Source: Anaerolineae bacterium | Lineage (GTDB): Bacteria; Chloroflexota; Anaerolineae; Aggregatilineales; Phototrophicaceae | Length of the DNA: 45,165 nt | Direction of reading: 5' to 3' | Assembly: GCA_014879665.1 (NCBI GenBank) | Contig: JACSRP010000109.1 | Span: 1 to 45,165, forward strand | Shown here: in pieces, positions 1 to 9,935 of the stretch | Layout: the number at the start of each line of letters is the position of its first letter | How positions within the stretch are numbered: position 1 is the stretch's first letter | Program-made: the position numbers and the translations under genes | Notes under the pieces: model-generated | The model's database searches: none | The model's input: the letters and a program-made list of their open reading frames with translations, nothing else | Told to the model about the DNA's origin: nothing

Positions 1-66
1 CGATCAACTGGTCTACCTGTGAAGCTCAAGCCCTTGCTTTAGTTCCTTAGCTATCCGAAACTCAGG

Positions 67-3000
67 TTATCTTAACGGCAGCACTTCGCGGGGTTTTGCG
101 CCTTCCACAGGTGGGCCGACGATGCCTCGTTCTTCCAGCACATCCATCAGGCGCGCCGCACGGGTATAGCCGATACGGAAGCGGCGCTGCAACAGCGATA
201 CAGAGGCTTTATTCTGGCGGCGAACCAGATCTACTGCCTGTTCGTATAATTCATCATCGTCATTGCCAGACTCATCATCGTCATTATCATCATGTCCGAA
301 AACCGAATTACCCGTAGGCGATCGGTTATCCCACACGCCACCTGAGCCTGATGATTTCATTTTGCTGCCGTTGTCTTTGCCTTCTCTGGCGCTCATTTCG
401 TCCAGCGCAAACTGCGAAATTAACGGCTTACCCGCCTGTGCCATGTCAGCATCAGACATCTGATTGCGCCAGAAGCGGGTCATATTGTTGATTTCAGTAT
501 CGGAAACATACACGCCCTGCAAACGCACTGGCGCAGGCGCATCGCCGCTCATATAGAGCATATCGCCACGCCCCAACAGCCTTTCAGCACCGGGCTGATC
601 AAGGATAACGCGGCTGTCTACGCCGCCAGCCACCGCGAAGGCAATACGCGCCGGGAAGTTGGCTTTGATTAACCCCGTCACTACGTCCACTGAAGGGCGC
701 TGGGTGGCAATGACCAGATGGATGCCAGTAGCACGCGCCAGCGCCGCCAGACGAGTGATCACCTTTTCGGTTTCGTCCGGCGCTAACATCATCAGGTCAG
801 CCAATTCGTCAATGATGACCACAATATAGGGCATCACGGGGTCGCCAGAAGGCAGATGCTTGTTGTAATCCTCAATATTGCGGGCTGAAGCCAGCGCAAA
901 GCGACGATAACGCTCGTCCATCTCGCGCGTGACCCACTTCAAGACGCTAACAATGCGCTCTAACTCAACCACAACCGGCGCAACCAGATGCGGAATACCG
1001 TTATAACCGGTTAGTTCTACGCGCTTAGGGTCAACCATGATCAATTTGACGCGATCCGGGGAATTCCGCAGCAGAAGGCTGGCAATAATCGTGTTCACAC
1101 ATACGGATTTACCCGACCCGGTGGTGCCTGCAATCAGCAGGTGCGGCATCGAGGCGAGGTCAGCCGCGACTGGCGTACCGTCTACGCCCTGCCCCAAAGC
1201 AATGGCCAGCGGAGACTGGATTTTGCGAAACTCCGCAGACTCCATCACATCGCGCAGCTTAACCACCGCCGGTTTCTCGTTTGGCACTTCAATGCCCACA
1301 TAGCCCTTACCCGGCACCGGCGCTTCAATACGAATTGACTTCGCGCCAAGCGTAAGCTGCAAATCTTTGTCGAGCGCGGCAATTGCACTCACTTTCACCC
1401 GCGCCTTCTTGCCGCCGCGCCCTTCCACATAATCTGGCTCTACGCCAAACTGGGTGATCACGGGGCCGGTGCGAACTTCAACTACTCGACCCGGCGCGCC
1501 AAAGCTGGACAGAGTTTCCTCAATGGTTTTTGCGCGGCGAACTAGCGCCGTTTTATCTAATTCCTGATCCATCCCTGATGACAGCAGTTCTGCGATGACC
1601 GGAACGCGGAATTCTTTGCGCGTTTTCGATACCGTGCGCGGCGGTTCGGCGGCAGGCGCAGCAGCGGGTTTTGGAGGCGGCGCGGATGGCTGCGCCGGTG
1701 GTTGTGCCGAATGTGTAGACGCCGGTGGCGGTTGTTTATCGTCCGCCTGAGGGGTTGGATAAGGGCGCGGCGAACTGCCGGGCATTGGCCGACTGGTCGC
1801 CATTGTCCCATCAGGATCGCGAATGCCATCATCAGGCTTGCCAAATGCCGCAGATGGGGCGCGGCGTTCTGGCCCGGGCAGCACAACAGCAGGCGGACGC
1901 TCTAGAACAACTTCATCATCGGGCTGAATGGGCTTATTCACGGCAGCACCGACAGCGCCAGCAGCGACTACACCAGCGGCCTTGAATATATTCGTGCCGC
2001 CCTTCTCTTCAGTTTTATCTTTCGTTTGCCCGTCAGCCTGCGGCGCAGACGTGGATTCCGCGGCGGGTTTTTGTGATGTAGCGGCCTGCATGTTTCGTAA
2101 CGCCTGAAGCCGCGTTTGCAGATCAGGGATAGACTCTTCCTGTGAATTTATGGCCCCGGAAGAACTTTCTGAAGAGCGCGGCGCTGGCGTTAGTGCTGCT
2201 GGCTCATGATTATTAGCTGGAGGCACCAGAGATGGCCGGCTCGTTTCTGGAGGCGAACCAGTGATTTTAGGTTTCGCGGGCGGCAGCCTCGACCAATCAT
2301 CAGGTGTTTCGTTCTCTGCCGCGCCGCTAATCTCGTCTTCGTCATCCTCATCATACACATTTTGGGATCGGAACGGATTGCGCGAGGCGTCGGCTGCGGG
2401 GCGCACTGGCTGCATCGGCGTCGCTGGTCTATTACCCATTGACGCTGGCCCGCTGCCCGCTGATTTTTCATGAACCGCCGATTCGCCGGTCTTATTTTGA
2501 TCTGATGATGTCGCAGCAGGCGCGCTCTGCGCTGCTGGCTGACCATTTGAAAGCGCGCTGGCAGGCCGCAGCGGATCGCTTCCGGCAGGTGGCACAGGCA
2601 ATTTCGGCGATTCCGGTCTGGCTGAAGGATTCGATTGTACAGGCGAAAGCGGTGACTCCGGCTTAGCAAATGGGCGCTCCCCCGGTTGATTACCCGCCAC
2701 TAATGCAGGTGGACGTTCGCCCGGCGCTGCAGCAGATGGGCTGCGCGCCAGATCTCCTAAACGCGCAGGGGACGCTTCATGTGGCTTTTCTGGCGCAATT
2801 GGCGCAATTGGCGCATCTGCTGCAACGCTGCTGGCAGTAGGCGTATCCGGCTTATTCTCAGGTTTAGCAGGATCAGCGGACTTATCAACGGATTTTTCGC
2901 CGGTATCCGTCACGGGTTTGGCGTTACGGCTGAACAATCGCCCACCTATTCCACCAAAACGGCTATTTTCCGCTTTCGCCCCGTCATCATCTTTTGTCGC

Positions 3001-5220
3001 TGTCTCGCTGTCCGGCGTAAGCGCATCGGCGGTCACTTTGGCAGCAGCAACAGCCGCTCCCACCGTTACCGTTCCGAGGATCGGGGCGGCGCTGCGAATG
3101 CGCCCGAACAGCCCCGTTTTTGCTGGCTCTTCTTTAGCCGCGGCCTTTTCCGGGGCGGCGCTTACGCCTGAAGCAGATGCAGGCGCCGAGGCTGCCGCTC
3201 TCTCAGGCGGGCCAACGGTTACAAGTTCAGCGGCCTCCGCATTGATTGGCGTCTTGAAAGTACGTCCGCCCATCGTGATCGGAATACTGCGTTCTTCGGT
3301 CCTGCTCAAATCCATAGGCTGCTGCACAGTACCCGCGGGAAGCGCCGGAGAAGCCCCGGCAGCAGGCATTGGCAGGGCTTCTACTTCAGGGCGGCTGATA
3401 GTAACGTTACTTCCAGCGTTCGCCGTAACGGCGAGCGCCGCTACTTTTTCAGCCCGCTGCGCGCGGACTCGCACTGAACGGCGATGAAACGCATCACGCA
3501 TATTGCGCCAATTGCCGATCAGAATAGCGATGACTTCCTGCGCGCTGATGCTAAAGGTGATCATCAGCGCAATGAGCAGCACACCAACGAGCAGCACAAA
3601 GCCCGCCAGTTCGCTGAAATTACTGACCAACTGGTAATAAATTTCACCGCCAAAACGCCCGCCACCCCGCCCAAATTCTGACGATAAGGGAAGCAAGACG
3701 TTGCGCAGCGCCGCCATATAATCGGTGTAGGATTGGTTTTCGCCGGGCGGATAACTGAGCGCATCGAAAAACTGCATCGCTGCCAGAATGCATAGGAAAA
3801 GCAAGATCAGCCCGATGATACGTGTGATATCAACTGAAGGTGTTTCCTGCCCTACGCGCAGGGTGATCAACCAGATACCAATTGGAATCATGGCGATGGG
3901 TATGGCAACTGCCCCCCAGCCAAACAACCGTGAGACAAAACTGTTTACGTTATCAATCAGCGATCCCGGAGATGGCGATAAGCTGGCAAGCAGCATCACC
4001 CCGCCAATGAAGGCGATAGCCATGCCGATAATTTCAAGCGTCTTATCGGCGCCCAAACTTATCGGGCGAACTTCAATGGTACGGCCTTCACGCGCTGCGC
4101 GGGCATTCTTAGAAGTTTGCTTCTTTTGAGAGAAGGGCATCAACCCGCGGAAACGCCCGAGGACGCCGCCACCGCCGTCTGCCTTCTTTGTGCCGCCAGC
4201 TTTTGCAGGCGCTGAACTTCCGGGCTTTGTGCCCGTTCCTGAATAGCTGGACGACGAGCCTAAACCGCTTGAACCACCCGATCCACCACTGTTAAAAGGG
4301 CGATTGCTTGAGGAAGCACCACTGCCACCAAACGAACTGCTGCTGCTTCCGTACGGACTGCTTCCCGATGAAGGCGGTTTTGGCGCGGCTTTATTATCGG
4401 CTTTTTGACCGTCTTTCTTGCCGCCAAACAAGCCGCCAATTTTGCCCAGGGGGCCGCCACCGCCGCCTTTATCGTCTTTCTTAGCGGCAGGCTGGCCGGA
4501 TGCAGCGGGACGCGAACCGGAAGAGGATGCAGCAGCGTTCTTATCGCCACCCTTATTGAACAGACCACCAAGGCCGCCGCCCTTATTTTTATCATCAGGT
4601 TTGGCCGGAGCTTTATTATCGTCGCGCCCTAATCCAAAACCACCCTGTGAAGAGCGTGATCCTTCATCTTTCTTCGCCGGCGATGAAGCTGAGGAATGTG
4701 ATGAGGATGAAGATGCGCTGCTGCCACCGCCGCTAAATGGGGCGGGGCTACCGCCGGGCGTGGGTGGGCGCGCGCCTGTGGAATATGGTGCTGATCCTGA
4801 ACTAGAACTGCCTCCCGGCGCCGCCGGTCGCGATCCACCTGAAAATGGACTGCTGGAACTGCTAGAAGGCGCGCTGCCCTGCGGGCGTGTTGTTGAGCCG
4901 GGAGATGATGGGGCGTTAGGCGGCGTGGAAGAACCGGGACGCTGGAAGGGCTGCACGCCGCCCGCTGAAGGCGCGCTGCCCTGTGGGCGCGCTGCCGGAT
5001 TAGATGGCGGGGTATTAGGCGAGCGAATAGGACTGGGAACGCTGCCGCCAGGTGTAGGGGGACGTTGAGCGGGCGCGGGAATCCCCGCACCGCCTACACG
5101 GGCAGATGGCGCAGATGAAGATTTGGACTGAAAACGATCTTCATCGTCATCATCAAAACCCTCGAAGTCACCCTTGAACTCGTCATCCTGTTCTTCATCG
5201 TCAAAAGGACGTGATGACAT
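67..5220 (-). CDS. ftsK: FtsK/SpoIIIE-type DNA translocase, very large (1717 aa)
   Basis: Septum-located hexameric ATPase that pumps chromosomal DNA during division. Residues 1-370 are an acidic start followed by Ser/Gly/Pro-rich disorder. About four membrane helices follow between residues 390 and 590, then a long Pro/Ala/Ser-rich linker to about 1190. The motor follows: alpha domain, Walker A GTTGSGKS near residues 1366-1373, Walker B VVIIDELADL near 1468, and the ATQRPSVDV segment. After an acidic Asp-rich linker the C-terminus is a winged-helix gamma domain (LYEQAVDLV...RLMDVLEERG), which in this family reads KOPS-type DNA signals. The start ATG has an AAGGGG ribosome site about 6 nt upstream. 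Relatives are usually 750-1300 aa, so the extra length is unusual; it lies in the disordered parts, and no frameshift is seen. Function is assigned from the motor and gamma domains with high confidence. Confidence 0.97.
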   Translation of the reverse strand: MSSRPFDDEEQDDEFKGDFEGFDDDDEDRFQSKSSSAPSARVGGAGIPAPAQRPPTPGGSVPSPIRSPNTPPSNPAARPQGSAPSAGGVQPFQRPGSSTPPNAPSSPGSTTRPQGSAPSSSSSSPFSGGSRPAAPGGSSSSGSAPYSTGARPPTPGGSPAPFSGGGSSASSSSSHSSASSPAKKDEGSRSSQGGFGLGRDDNKAPAKPDDKNKGGGLGGLFNKGGDKNAAASSSGSRPAASGQPAAKKDDKGGGGGPLGKIGGLFGGKKDGQKADNKAAPKPPSSGSSPYGSSSSSFGGSGASSSNRPFNSGGSGGSSGLGSSSSYSGTGTKPGSSAPAKAGGTKKADGGGGVLGRFRGLMPFSQKKQTSKNARAAREGRTIEVRPISLGADKTLEIIGMAIAFIGGVMLLASLSPSPGSLIDNVNSFVSRLFGWGAVAIPIAMIPIGIWLITLRVGQETPSVDITRIIGLILLFLCILAAMQFFDALSYPPGENQSYTDYMAALRNVLLPLSSEFGRGGGRFGGEIYYQLVSNFSELAGFVLLVGVLLIALMITFSISAQEVIAILIGNWRNMRDAFHRRSVRVRAQRAEKVAALAVTANAGSNVTISRPEVEALPMPAAGASPALPAGTVQQPMDLSRTEERSIPITMGGRTFKTPINAEAAELVTVGPPERAAASAPASASGVSAAPEKAAAKEEPAKTGLFGRIRSAAPILGTVTVGAAVAAAKVTADALTPDSETATKDDDGAKAENSRFGGIGGRLFSRNAKPVTDTGEKSVDKSADPAKPENKPDTPTASSVAADAPIAPIAPEKPHEASPARLGDLARSPSAAAPGERPPALVAGNQPGERPFAKPESPLSPVQSNPSARPESPKLPVPPAGSDPLRPASALSNGQPAAQSAPAATSSDQNKTGESAVHEKSAGSGPASMGNRPATPMQPVRPAADASRNPFRSQNVYDEDDEDEISGAAENETPDDWSRLPPAKPKITGSPPETSRPSLVPPANNHEPAALTPAPRSSESSSGAINSQEESIPDLQTRLQALRNMQAATSQKPAAESTSAPQADGQTKDKTEEKGGTNIFKAAGVVAAGAVGAAVNKPIQPDDEVVLERPPAVVLPGPERRAPSAAFGKPDDGIRDPDGTMATSRPMPGSSPRPYPTPQADDKQPPPASTHSAQPPAQPSAPPPKPAAAPAAEPPRTVSKTRKEFRVPVIAELLSSGMDQELDKTALVRRAKTIEETLSSFGAPGRVVEVRTGPVITQFGVEPDYVEGRGGKKARVKVSAIAALDKDLQLTLGAKSIRIEAPVPGKGYVGIEVPNEKPAVVKLRDVMESAEFRKIQSPLAIALGQGVDGTPVAADLASMPHLLIAGTTGSGKSVCVNTIIASLLLRNSPDRVKLIMVDPKRVELTGYNGIPHLVAPVVVELERIVSVLKWVTREMDERYRRFALASARNIEDYNKHLPSGDPVMPYIVVIIDELADLMMLAPDETEKVITRLAALARATGIHLVIATQRPSVDVVTGLIKANFPARIAFAVAGGVDSRVILDQPGAERLLGRGDMLYMSGDAPAPVRLQGVYVSDTEINNMTRFWRNQMSDADMAQAGKPLISQFALDEMSAREGKDNGSKMKSSGSGGVWDNRSPTGNSVFGHDDNDDDESGNDDDELYEQAVDLVRRQNKASVSLLQRRFRIGYTRAARLMDVLEERGIVGPPVEGAKPREVLPLR

Positions 5221-5361
5221 TAGTTCCCCTTAATGCTGCTTAAACGGACAATCCATATCATAACATCATTTTACTCAGAATCGCATAAGAATAGCACAAA
5301 AGTTCTATTGATATTCGTAACAAAGAGTTAATCTGGTAGTGCAGGCCACAAATGGGGCGGC

Positions 5362-5367
5362 TATAAT
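5362..5367 (+). promoter_or_regulatory. -10 box (TATAAT) for the lipoprotein esterase; possibly leaderless
   Basis: A perfect TATAAT ends 7 nt before the first likely ATG at 5375. Transcription would therefore start within a base or two of the start codon and leave no ribosome-binding leader. No good -35 box is seen at 17-18 nt. Inference from spacing only. Confidence 0.5.
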
Positions 5368-5374
5368 CCGCGCT

Positions 5375-6382
5375 ATGATGACTAAACACGCCACTTCCAC
5401 TAAAGTCGCTCTCGCCTTATTGCTGCTATGCGCGCTGCTTACTGCATGCGATCCATTGGCGCCGTTTCCAACGCCAACGGCTGCGGTGATGATCGTCACG
5501 CCAGAGAATACCGCAACATTCACGCCAACTATCACGCCAATTCCTTCCGAAACGCCAACGCCTTCGCCGACGGATACCCCCGCGCCAACGTCAACGCCCG
5601 ATCCCTGCTTACAGGCGGGCGGCACAATTATTCCTTTTGATGAGTTTCACAGCGAAATTGCCGGGGAAAACCTACGCTACCGCGTGTACGTGCCGCCCTG
5701 CTATCTTGAATCTCAGAGACGCTTCCCATACGCAGTTTTACTACACGGGCTGCGACAGGATGAGACCGAATGGGAGACTATCGGCGTAATTCAAGCTCTG
5801 GAACAGGGGATACGTTTAGGCGCGGTTGGCCCGATGATTCTAGTGATGCCCTATACCGGGCGGATTGGCGCAGCAGACCAATTTTATCCCGATCCGTCGC
5901 TTGAGCAGGCGATTCTAGAAGAACTGCTCCCCGCGATTGAACGCGATTTCTGCACATGGAATGATCGCAATTATCGGGCGATTGGCGGCATTTCGCGGGG
6001 CGGTTTCTGGGCTTACTCGATTGCAATGCGCCACCCGGATGTATTTGGCCGCGCAGGGGGTCACAGCGCCGAACTGGCCGCGATCAATGCGCCAAATGCA
6101 GTCAGCCCATTAGCGTTAGCTAGCAACGATGCTTTCTTGCCGGACGTTGACCTGGAGATGTATCTGGATAATGCTTCGGCTGATCCAGCCGGCGAATCAT
6201 TGGAATTATTCTCAAGTCGCCTGGCCGCGCGTGGCATTTCACACGAATACACGATCTATCCAACCGGCGGTCACGACGAAGATTACTGGTCTTCACACAT
6301 TTCTGAATACGTCTCGTTCTATGGAGAAGGTTGGCCGCGAAGCTTCCCGGATTTACCAAGCTGCCTTGAACCCAGCCCATAA
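5375..6382 (+). CDS. secreted lipoprotein esterase (PF00756-like putative esterase)
   Basis: Probable extracellular alpha/beta-hydrolase ester hydrolase anchored as a lipoprotein; substrate unknown. The N-terminus has a hydrophobic signal ending in a lipobox (LLTAC). A Thr/Pro-rich stalk of about 45 residues follows, of the type common on Chloroflexota surface proteins. The catalytic domain shows the nucleophile elbow GISRGG (Ser about 207), a 'VLLHG' oxyanion-hole segment and a late His in GGHDEDYW. The open frame extends upstream to a GTG at 5339, but ATG 5375 begins directly before the positively charged signal peptide and fits the TATAAT box, so it was chosen; ATG 5378 is equally possible. 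The next gene starts 21 nt downstream on the same strand, suggesting cotranscription. It could equally be named feruloyl-esterase-like or esterase D-like. Confidence 0.8.
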   Translation: MMTKHATSTKVALALLLLCALLTACDPLAPFPTPTAAVMIVTPENTATFTPTITPIPSETPTPSPTDTPAPTSTPDPCLQAGGTIIPFDEFHSEIAGENLRYRVYVPPCYLESQRRFPYAVLLHGLRQDETEWETIGVIQALEQGIRLGAVGPMILVMPYTGRIGAADQFYPDPSLEQAILEELLPAIERDFCTWNDRNYRAIGGISRGGFWAYSIAMRHPDVFGRAGGHSAELAAINAPNAVSPLALASNDAFLPDVDLEMYLDNASADPAGESLELFSSRLAARGISHEYTIYPTGGHDEDYWSSHISEYVSFYGEGWPRSFPDLPSCLEPSP

Positions 6383-6403
6383 AGCGAGAGCCTAAGTTTC
6401 GCC

Positions 6404-7153
6404 ATGCCTACACCATTTACCCATCTGGCATACGCCCAGCGTTTGCTTACAGATGACGAATTACCAGAAAACGCCCGGCAATTGTTGCAAAGCCAGCGGC
6501 CGGCATTCCTGCTAGGCAGCATCGCTGCCGATGCACAAACGGTTCACCAGCTAAACCGTGAAATCACCCACTTCTACAACTATGATCAGCCGCTGGAAGT
6601 GCCACCATACCAGATTATGTTGAGGCAGTTTCCGGAACTTGCCCTACCCGTAACGCTTTCGCAGCGGGCGTTCATTGCAGGGTATGTATTTCACCTCAGC
6701 ATTGACGAAATCTGGTCTGTGGAGATGATTCATCCCTATTTTGTTATGCAGGAATGGGGGACAAAACTGGAACGATTCCTCGCGCTGCAACTGCTGCTGA
6801 TCACGATGGATGAGCGGGATCGAGAATCACTTTTGACGGTGACGATAGGGGAATTAACAGAGGCACAACCATCGCGATGGCTGCCATTCATAGCTGATGA
6901 TCTACTGGTAAAATGGCGAGACCTGATTACGCTTCAACTGCTGCCGGGCGGGCACAGTCAAACGCTAGAAATCGTTTGCGAACGCGCGCCAACTACCTTG
7001 CAACTGACACCGGGGCGACTGCGTGATATGCTCGATTCGCCGGTCACTATGGAGCAAAAATTAGAGTCGCATGTGCCGCAGAGCGCCGTATTAAGCATCG
7101 AAACGCAGATGTACCAACAGTCCCGCGAGCGCTTAATTGCGATGCTTGGTTAA
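6404..7153 (+). CDS. zinc-dependent phospholipase C-like protein (PF00882-like)
   Basis: 249 aa cytoplasmic-looking protein without a signal peptide. The N-terminal TPFTHLAYAQRLL, the GSIAADAQ segment with nearby THFYNYD, and the AFIAGYVFHLSIDEIW segment resemble the His/Asp metal-binding pattern of the bacterial 'zinc dependent phospholipase C' domain family, whose members in environmental bacteria are mostly uncharacterised. The substrate cannot be told from sequence. It follows the lipoprotein esterase by 21 nt, so a two-gene unit is plausible. It ends 7 nt from the convergent livF. The family call rests on motif pattern, not on an alignment. Confidence 0.55.
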   Translation: MPTPFTHLAYAQRLLTDDELPENARQLLQSQRPAFLLGSIAADAQTVHQLNREITHFYNYDQPLEVPPYQIMLRQFPELALPVTLSQRAFIAGYVFHLSIDEIWSVEMIHPYFVMQEWGTKLERFLALQLLLITMDERDRESLLTVTIGELTEAQPSRWLPFIADDLLVKWRDLITLQLLPGGHSQTLEIVCERAPTTLQLTPGRLRDMLDSPVTMEQKLESHVPQSAVLSIETQMYQQSRERLIAMLG

Positions 7154-7160
7154 GAACGAG

Positions 7161-7877
7161 CTACCCTAAATAGGCGCGCACAACCGATTCATCTTCGCGC
7201 ATTTCTGCCGCCGGACCTTCGCTCACGATTTGCCCGCGCTCAAGAACATAAGCGTAATCCGCAATTTGCAGCGCCTTCCGGGCATTTTGCTCGACCAGCA
7301 AAATGGGAATACCCTGCTCTTTAATCGACTCAATAATACGAAACACTTCGTTCACCAGCAGCGGCGCTAGCCCCATGCTCGGCTCATCCAGCATGAGCAG
7401 TTTGGGGCGTGCCATCATGGCCCTGCCAACGGCTAACATTTGCTGCTCACCGCCGCTTAGCAGCCCTGCATTCTGGGTGCGTCGTTCATTCAAGCGCCCA
7501 AAACGCTGAAAAATTACGTCAAGATCGGCATTAATTTGCGAATCATTACGCAGGGTAGCGCCCATCAGCAGGTTATCCATCACGCTCATGGTGGCGATGA
7601 CCTGCCGCCCCTCTGGCACCTGCACCAGACCAAGCGCGGTCACGCGATCTGCGCGCAGCCCGGCAATATTACGCCCGGCAAAAGTGATGCTGCCCTGTGT
7701 AGGCTTAATCAGGCCGCTCAACGTATTCAGGGTGGTACTTTTGCCAGCACCATTCGCCCCGATCAGGGCAACCACCTGCCCTTCATAGACATTGAAGGAT
7801 ATGCCGCGCAGCGCTTTAATGGCGCCATAGCCGCTATGTAAATTCTTGACCTCAAGCAGAGGCTGCTGTGCGGCCAT
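7161..7877 (-). CDS. livF: branched-chain amino acid ABC transporter ATP-binding protein LivF
   Basis: ATPase subunit of a LivFGHMK-type importer, peripheral at the inner membrane face. Visible motifs are Walker A GANGAGKST, Q-loop region VQVPEGRQ, signature LSGGEQQM, Walker B LLMLDEPSMGL and an H-loop-like VEQN, which is typical of LivF. The frame is open upstream to a TTG at 7910. ATG 7877 was chosen because GAGG lies 6 nt before it and the protein then starts MAAQQPLLEVKNLHSG, as expected for the family. Its first 26 nt overlap the end of livG, indicating translational coupling. No permease or binding protein gene is adjacent, so the transported substrate is inferred from the family and may differ (urea or amides are alternatives). 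Confidence 0.9.
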   Translation of the reverse strand: MAAQQPLLEVKNLHSGYGAIKALRGISFNVYEGQVVALIGANGAGKSTTLNTLSGLIKPTQGSITFAGRNIAGLRADRVTALGLVQVPEGRQVIATMSVMDNLLMGATLRNDSQINADLDVIFQRFGRLNERRTQNAGLLSGGEQQMLAVGRAMMARPKLLMLDEPSMGLAPLLVNEVFRIIESIKEQGIPILLVEQNARKALQIADYAYVLERGQIVSEGPAAEMREDESVVRAYLG

Positions 7878-8637
7878 GTTCATCCTCATCTTCGCCAAGG
7901 TAGGCTTCAATCACCAGGGGGTTCTGCTTGATCTCATCCGGCGTGCCATGCGCAATGATCTGGCCGAAATTCAGCACATAGATTTCGTCGCAAACCTGAT
8001 GAATGAGCGACATATCGTGTTCAATGACCAGCACGGTCAGCCCCCGATCCCGTTCGTGCAGTATTTGTTCGCCCAGCGCGCGGGTTTCAATCGGATTCAT
8101 GCCCGCTGTTGGCTCATCCAACAGCAGCAGCATAGGGTTCGTAGAAAGCGCGCGAGCCATCTCCAACCGGCGCTGATCGCCATAGGGAAGTGCTGAAGCG
8201 CGGCTATTTGCAAGGTTGCCTAGCGAAAAGCGCGCCAGCATCGCCATCGCACGTTCATGCATTGTGCGTTCTTCGAACCGGTATCGCCGGCTAAATACCA
8301 ACGAATCCAGAATACTAGACTTGCTGGTCGCATGCCCACCAATAAGCAAGTTTTCCAGTGCGGTCATTTCCCCAAATAGGCGAATGTTTTGATAGGTGCG
8401 AGCAATCCCTAGCCGGCTGATTCGATGCGGCGACGCGCTGGTAATATCGTGTGCCATGAAGGCGATACTGCCGGACGTGGGGTGATCCAGCCCGCTGATA
8501 TTGTTGATCATCGTGGTTTTGCCAGCGCCATTCGGGCCGATAAGCCCGACCACACGCCCGCGCGGGACAAGCATATTGACTTGAAGAAGCGCCTGAAGGC
8601 CGCCAAACTGACGGGAAACGTCTGTTAATTTAAGCAT
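7852..8637 (-). CDS. livG: branched-chain amino acid ABC transporter ATP-binding protein LivG
   Basis: Second ATPase of the Liv-type importer, 261 aa. It shows Walker A GPNGAGKTT, the LivG-typical RISRLGIARTYQNIRLF segment, a signature-loop region LPYGDQRRLEMARAL, Walker B LLLLDEPTAGMNP and H-loop VIEHDM. The LPYGDQRR loop in place of LSGGQ is normal for LivG. It is the first gene of the livG-livF pair. About 90 nt separate it from galT upstream, and no clear promoter or ribosome site is visible there, so the pair may be read through from galT or start from a weak local promoter. The livH, livM and livK genes are not in this window. Confidence 0.92.
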   Translation of the reverse strand: MLKLTDVSRQFGGLQALLQVNMLVPRGRVVGLIGPNGAGKTTMINNISGLDHPTSGSIAFMAHDITSASPHRISRLGIARTYQNIRLFGEMTALENLLIGGHATSKSSILDSLVFSRRYRFEERTMHERAMAMLARFSLGNLANSRASALPYGDQRRLEMARALSTNPMLLLLDEPTAGMNPIETRALGEQILHERDRGLTVLVIEHDMSLIHQVCDEIYVLNFGQIIAHGTPDEIKQNPLVIEAYLGEDEDEHGRTAASA

Positions 8638-8726
8638 TTAAGAATTCAGAAAAGTTGAACTGGAATCGGACATATTTCAACAATCACTTCCCTTGATACC
8701 CTAACACAATACATGCCCCACGAATT

Positions 8727-9800
8727 TTAGGTGATGCCGTTAGGCCGCTGCCGGTAATGCACAGCGGTCACATCACGCAGACGCACGGCGGCCTGTTCTG
8801 CGGTCAGATCGCGCTGTGCTTCAGCGAGCATTTCGTAGCCTACCATGAATTTACGCACCGTGGCCGAGCGCAGCAGCGGCGGGTAGAAGTGCGCGTGAAG
8901 CTGCCAGTGACGATGATCTTCGCTGATCAGATCGCCGGTAGGCGCGCCATGCCAGCCCATTGAGTAAGGAAATGACACTTCAAAGAGGTTATCGTAGCGC
9001 GTGGTCAACTGTTTAAGAATATCTGCCAGTTGATCGCGCTCGTCACCAGTCAATTCTGTCAAGCGCGATACAGGCCTCCGCGGCAGCAGCAGGGTTTCAA
9101 ACGGCCACACAGCCCAATAGGGCACTACCGCCAACCAATGATCGTTCATGACTATGAGGCGCGCGCCGTCGGTCATTTCTTGCGCCGCATAATCAACCAG
9201 CAGCGATTCACCGTGACGCTGAAAATAAGCGCGTTGATTGGCATCTTCTTTAGCTGGCAGCGTCGGCAAAAAATCACCGGCCCATATTTGACCATGCGGG
9301 TGCGGGTTGCTGGCACCCATCGCTGAGCCTTTATTCTCGAATATCTGTACCCAGCGGTAGGTTTCGCCCAGATCGTGAAGCTGCTCTGCCCACACGTTCA
9401 CGACATGGCGAATATCACCTGCATCCATTTCTGGCAGGGTGAGATCATGGCGCGGGGAGAAGCAGATAACGCGGCTGGTGCCGCGCACCGCCTGCGCCTG
9501 CATCAAGCTTCCTTCGCCAAAATTTCCAGCGGGGGTATCTGCCAGCAGCGCAGCAAAGTCGTTGGTAAAAACGAACGTCTCTGTATACTGCGGGTTATGC
9601 ATCCCGCCAGCCCGTTCATTACCGGGGCATAAATAACAGGCCGGATCGTGTTCAGTCCGGTTTTCAGGGGGCAGTTTTTCAATCTGCCCCTGCCATGGGC
9701 GCTTAGTGCGATGGGGTGAGACCAGAACCCATTCATCGAGCAGCGGGTTATAGCGGCGGTGTGGGTGGTCTGTGGGGTTAAAGCGAAAAGAATCAGTCAT
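8727..9800 (-). CDS. galT: galactose-1-phosphate uridylyltransferase
   Basis: Leloir pathway enzyme exchanging UMP between UDP-glucose and galactose-1-phosphate, cytoplasmic. The active-site motif NPHPHGQIW is present, with the histidine that carries the uridylyl group. An N-terminal [13 protein letters not shown] segment supplies the CxxC zinc ligands, and the opening [20 protein letters not shown] is classic for GalT. Length of 357 aa is normal. An AGGG lies 4 nt before the start. No galK, galE or galM is next to it, although a GH13 glucosidase and a sugar-type epimerase lie elsewhere in the window, so partner genes are presumably unlinked. Confidence 0.96.
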   Translation of the reverse strand: MTDSFRFNPTDHPHRRYNPLLDEWVLVSPHRTKRPWQGQIEKLPPENRTEHDPACYLCPGNERAGGMHNPQYTETFVFTNDFAALLADTPAGNFGEGSLMQAQAVRGTSRVICFSPRHDLTLPEMDAGDIRHVVNVWAEQLHDLGETYRWVQIFENKGSAMGASNPHPHGQIWAGDFLPTLPAKEDANQRAYFQRHGESLLVDYAAQEMTDGARLIVMNDHWLAVVPYWAVWPFETLLLPRRPVSRLTELTGDERDQLADILKQLTTRYDNLFEVSFPYSMGWHGAPTGDLISEDHRHWQLHAHFYPPLLRSATVRKFMVGYEMLAEAQRDLTAEQAAVRLRDVTAVHYRQRPNGIT

Positions 9801-9935
9801 GCTACCCTGCGCGCGATCTATAAGTTGCTTTCCGAAAATAAGCAGTCTATTTCTCTATAATTTGCCTATCTATAATGCCACTATAGGCCACCAAAATGCG
9901 AAAATATGCATGTAGAATAGCTCCCCAAAATACCG

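Noticed and set aside
2918-3487. Plus-strand open frame of 189 codons
   Set aside because: Antisense to the ftsK linker, Ala/Pro/Ser-rich, with no recognisable domain.
4418-5068. Long plus-strand open frame (216 codons) with many Pro residues
   Set aside because: It is the antisense shadow of the low-complexity N-terminal part of ftsK; composition mirrors the repeats and there is no ribosome site.
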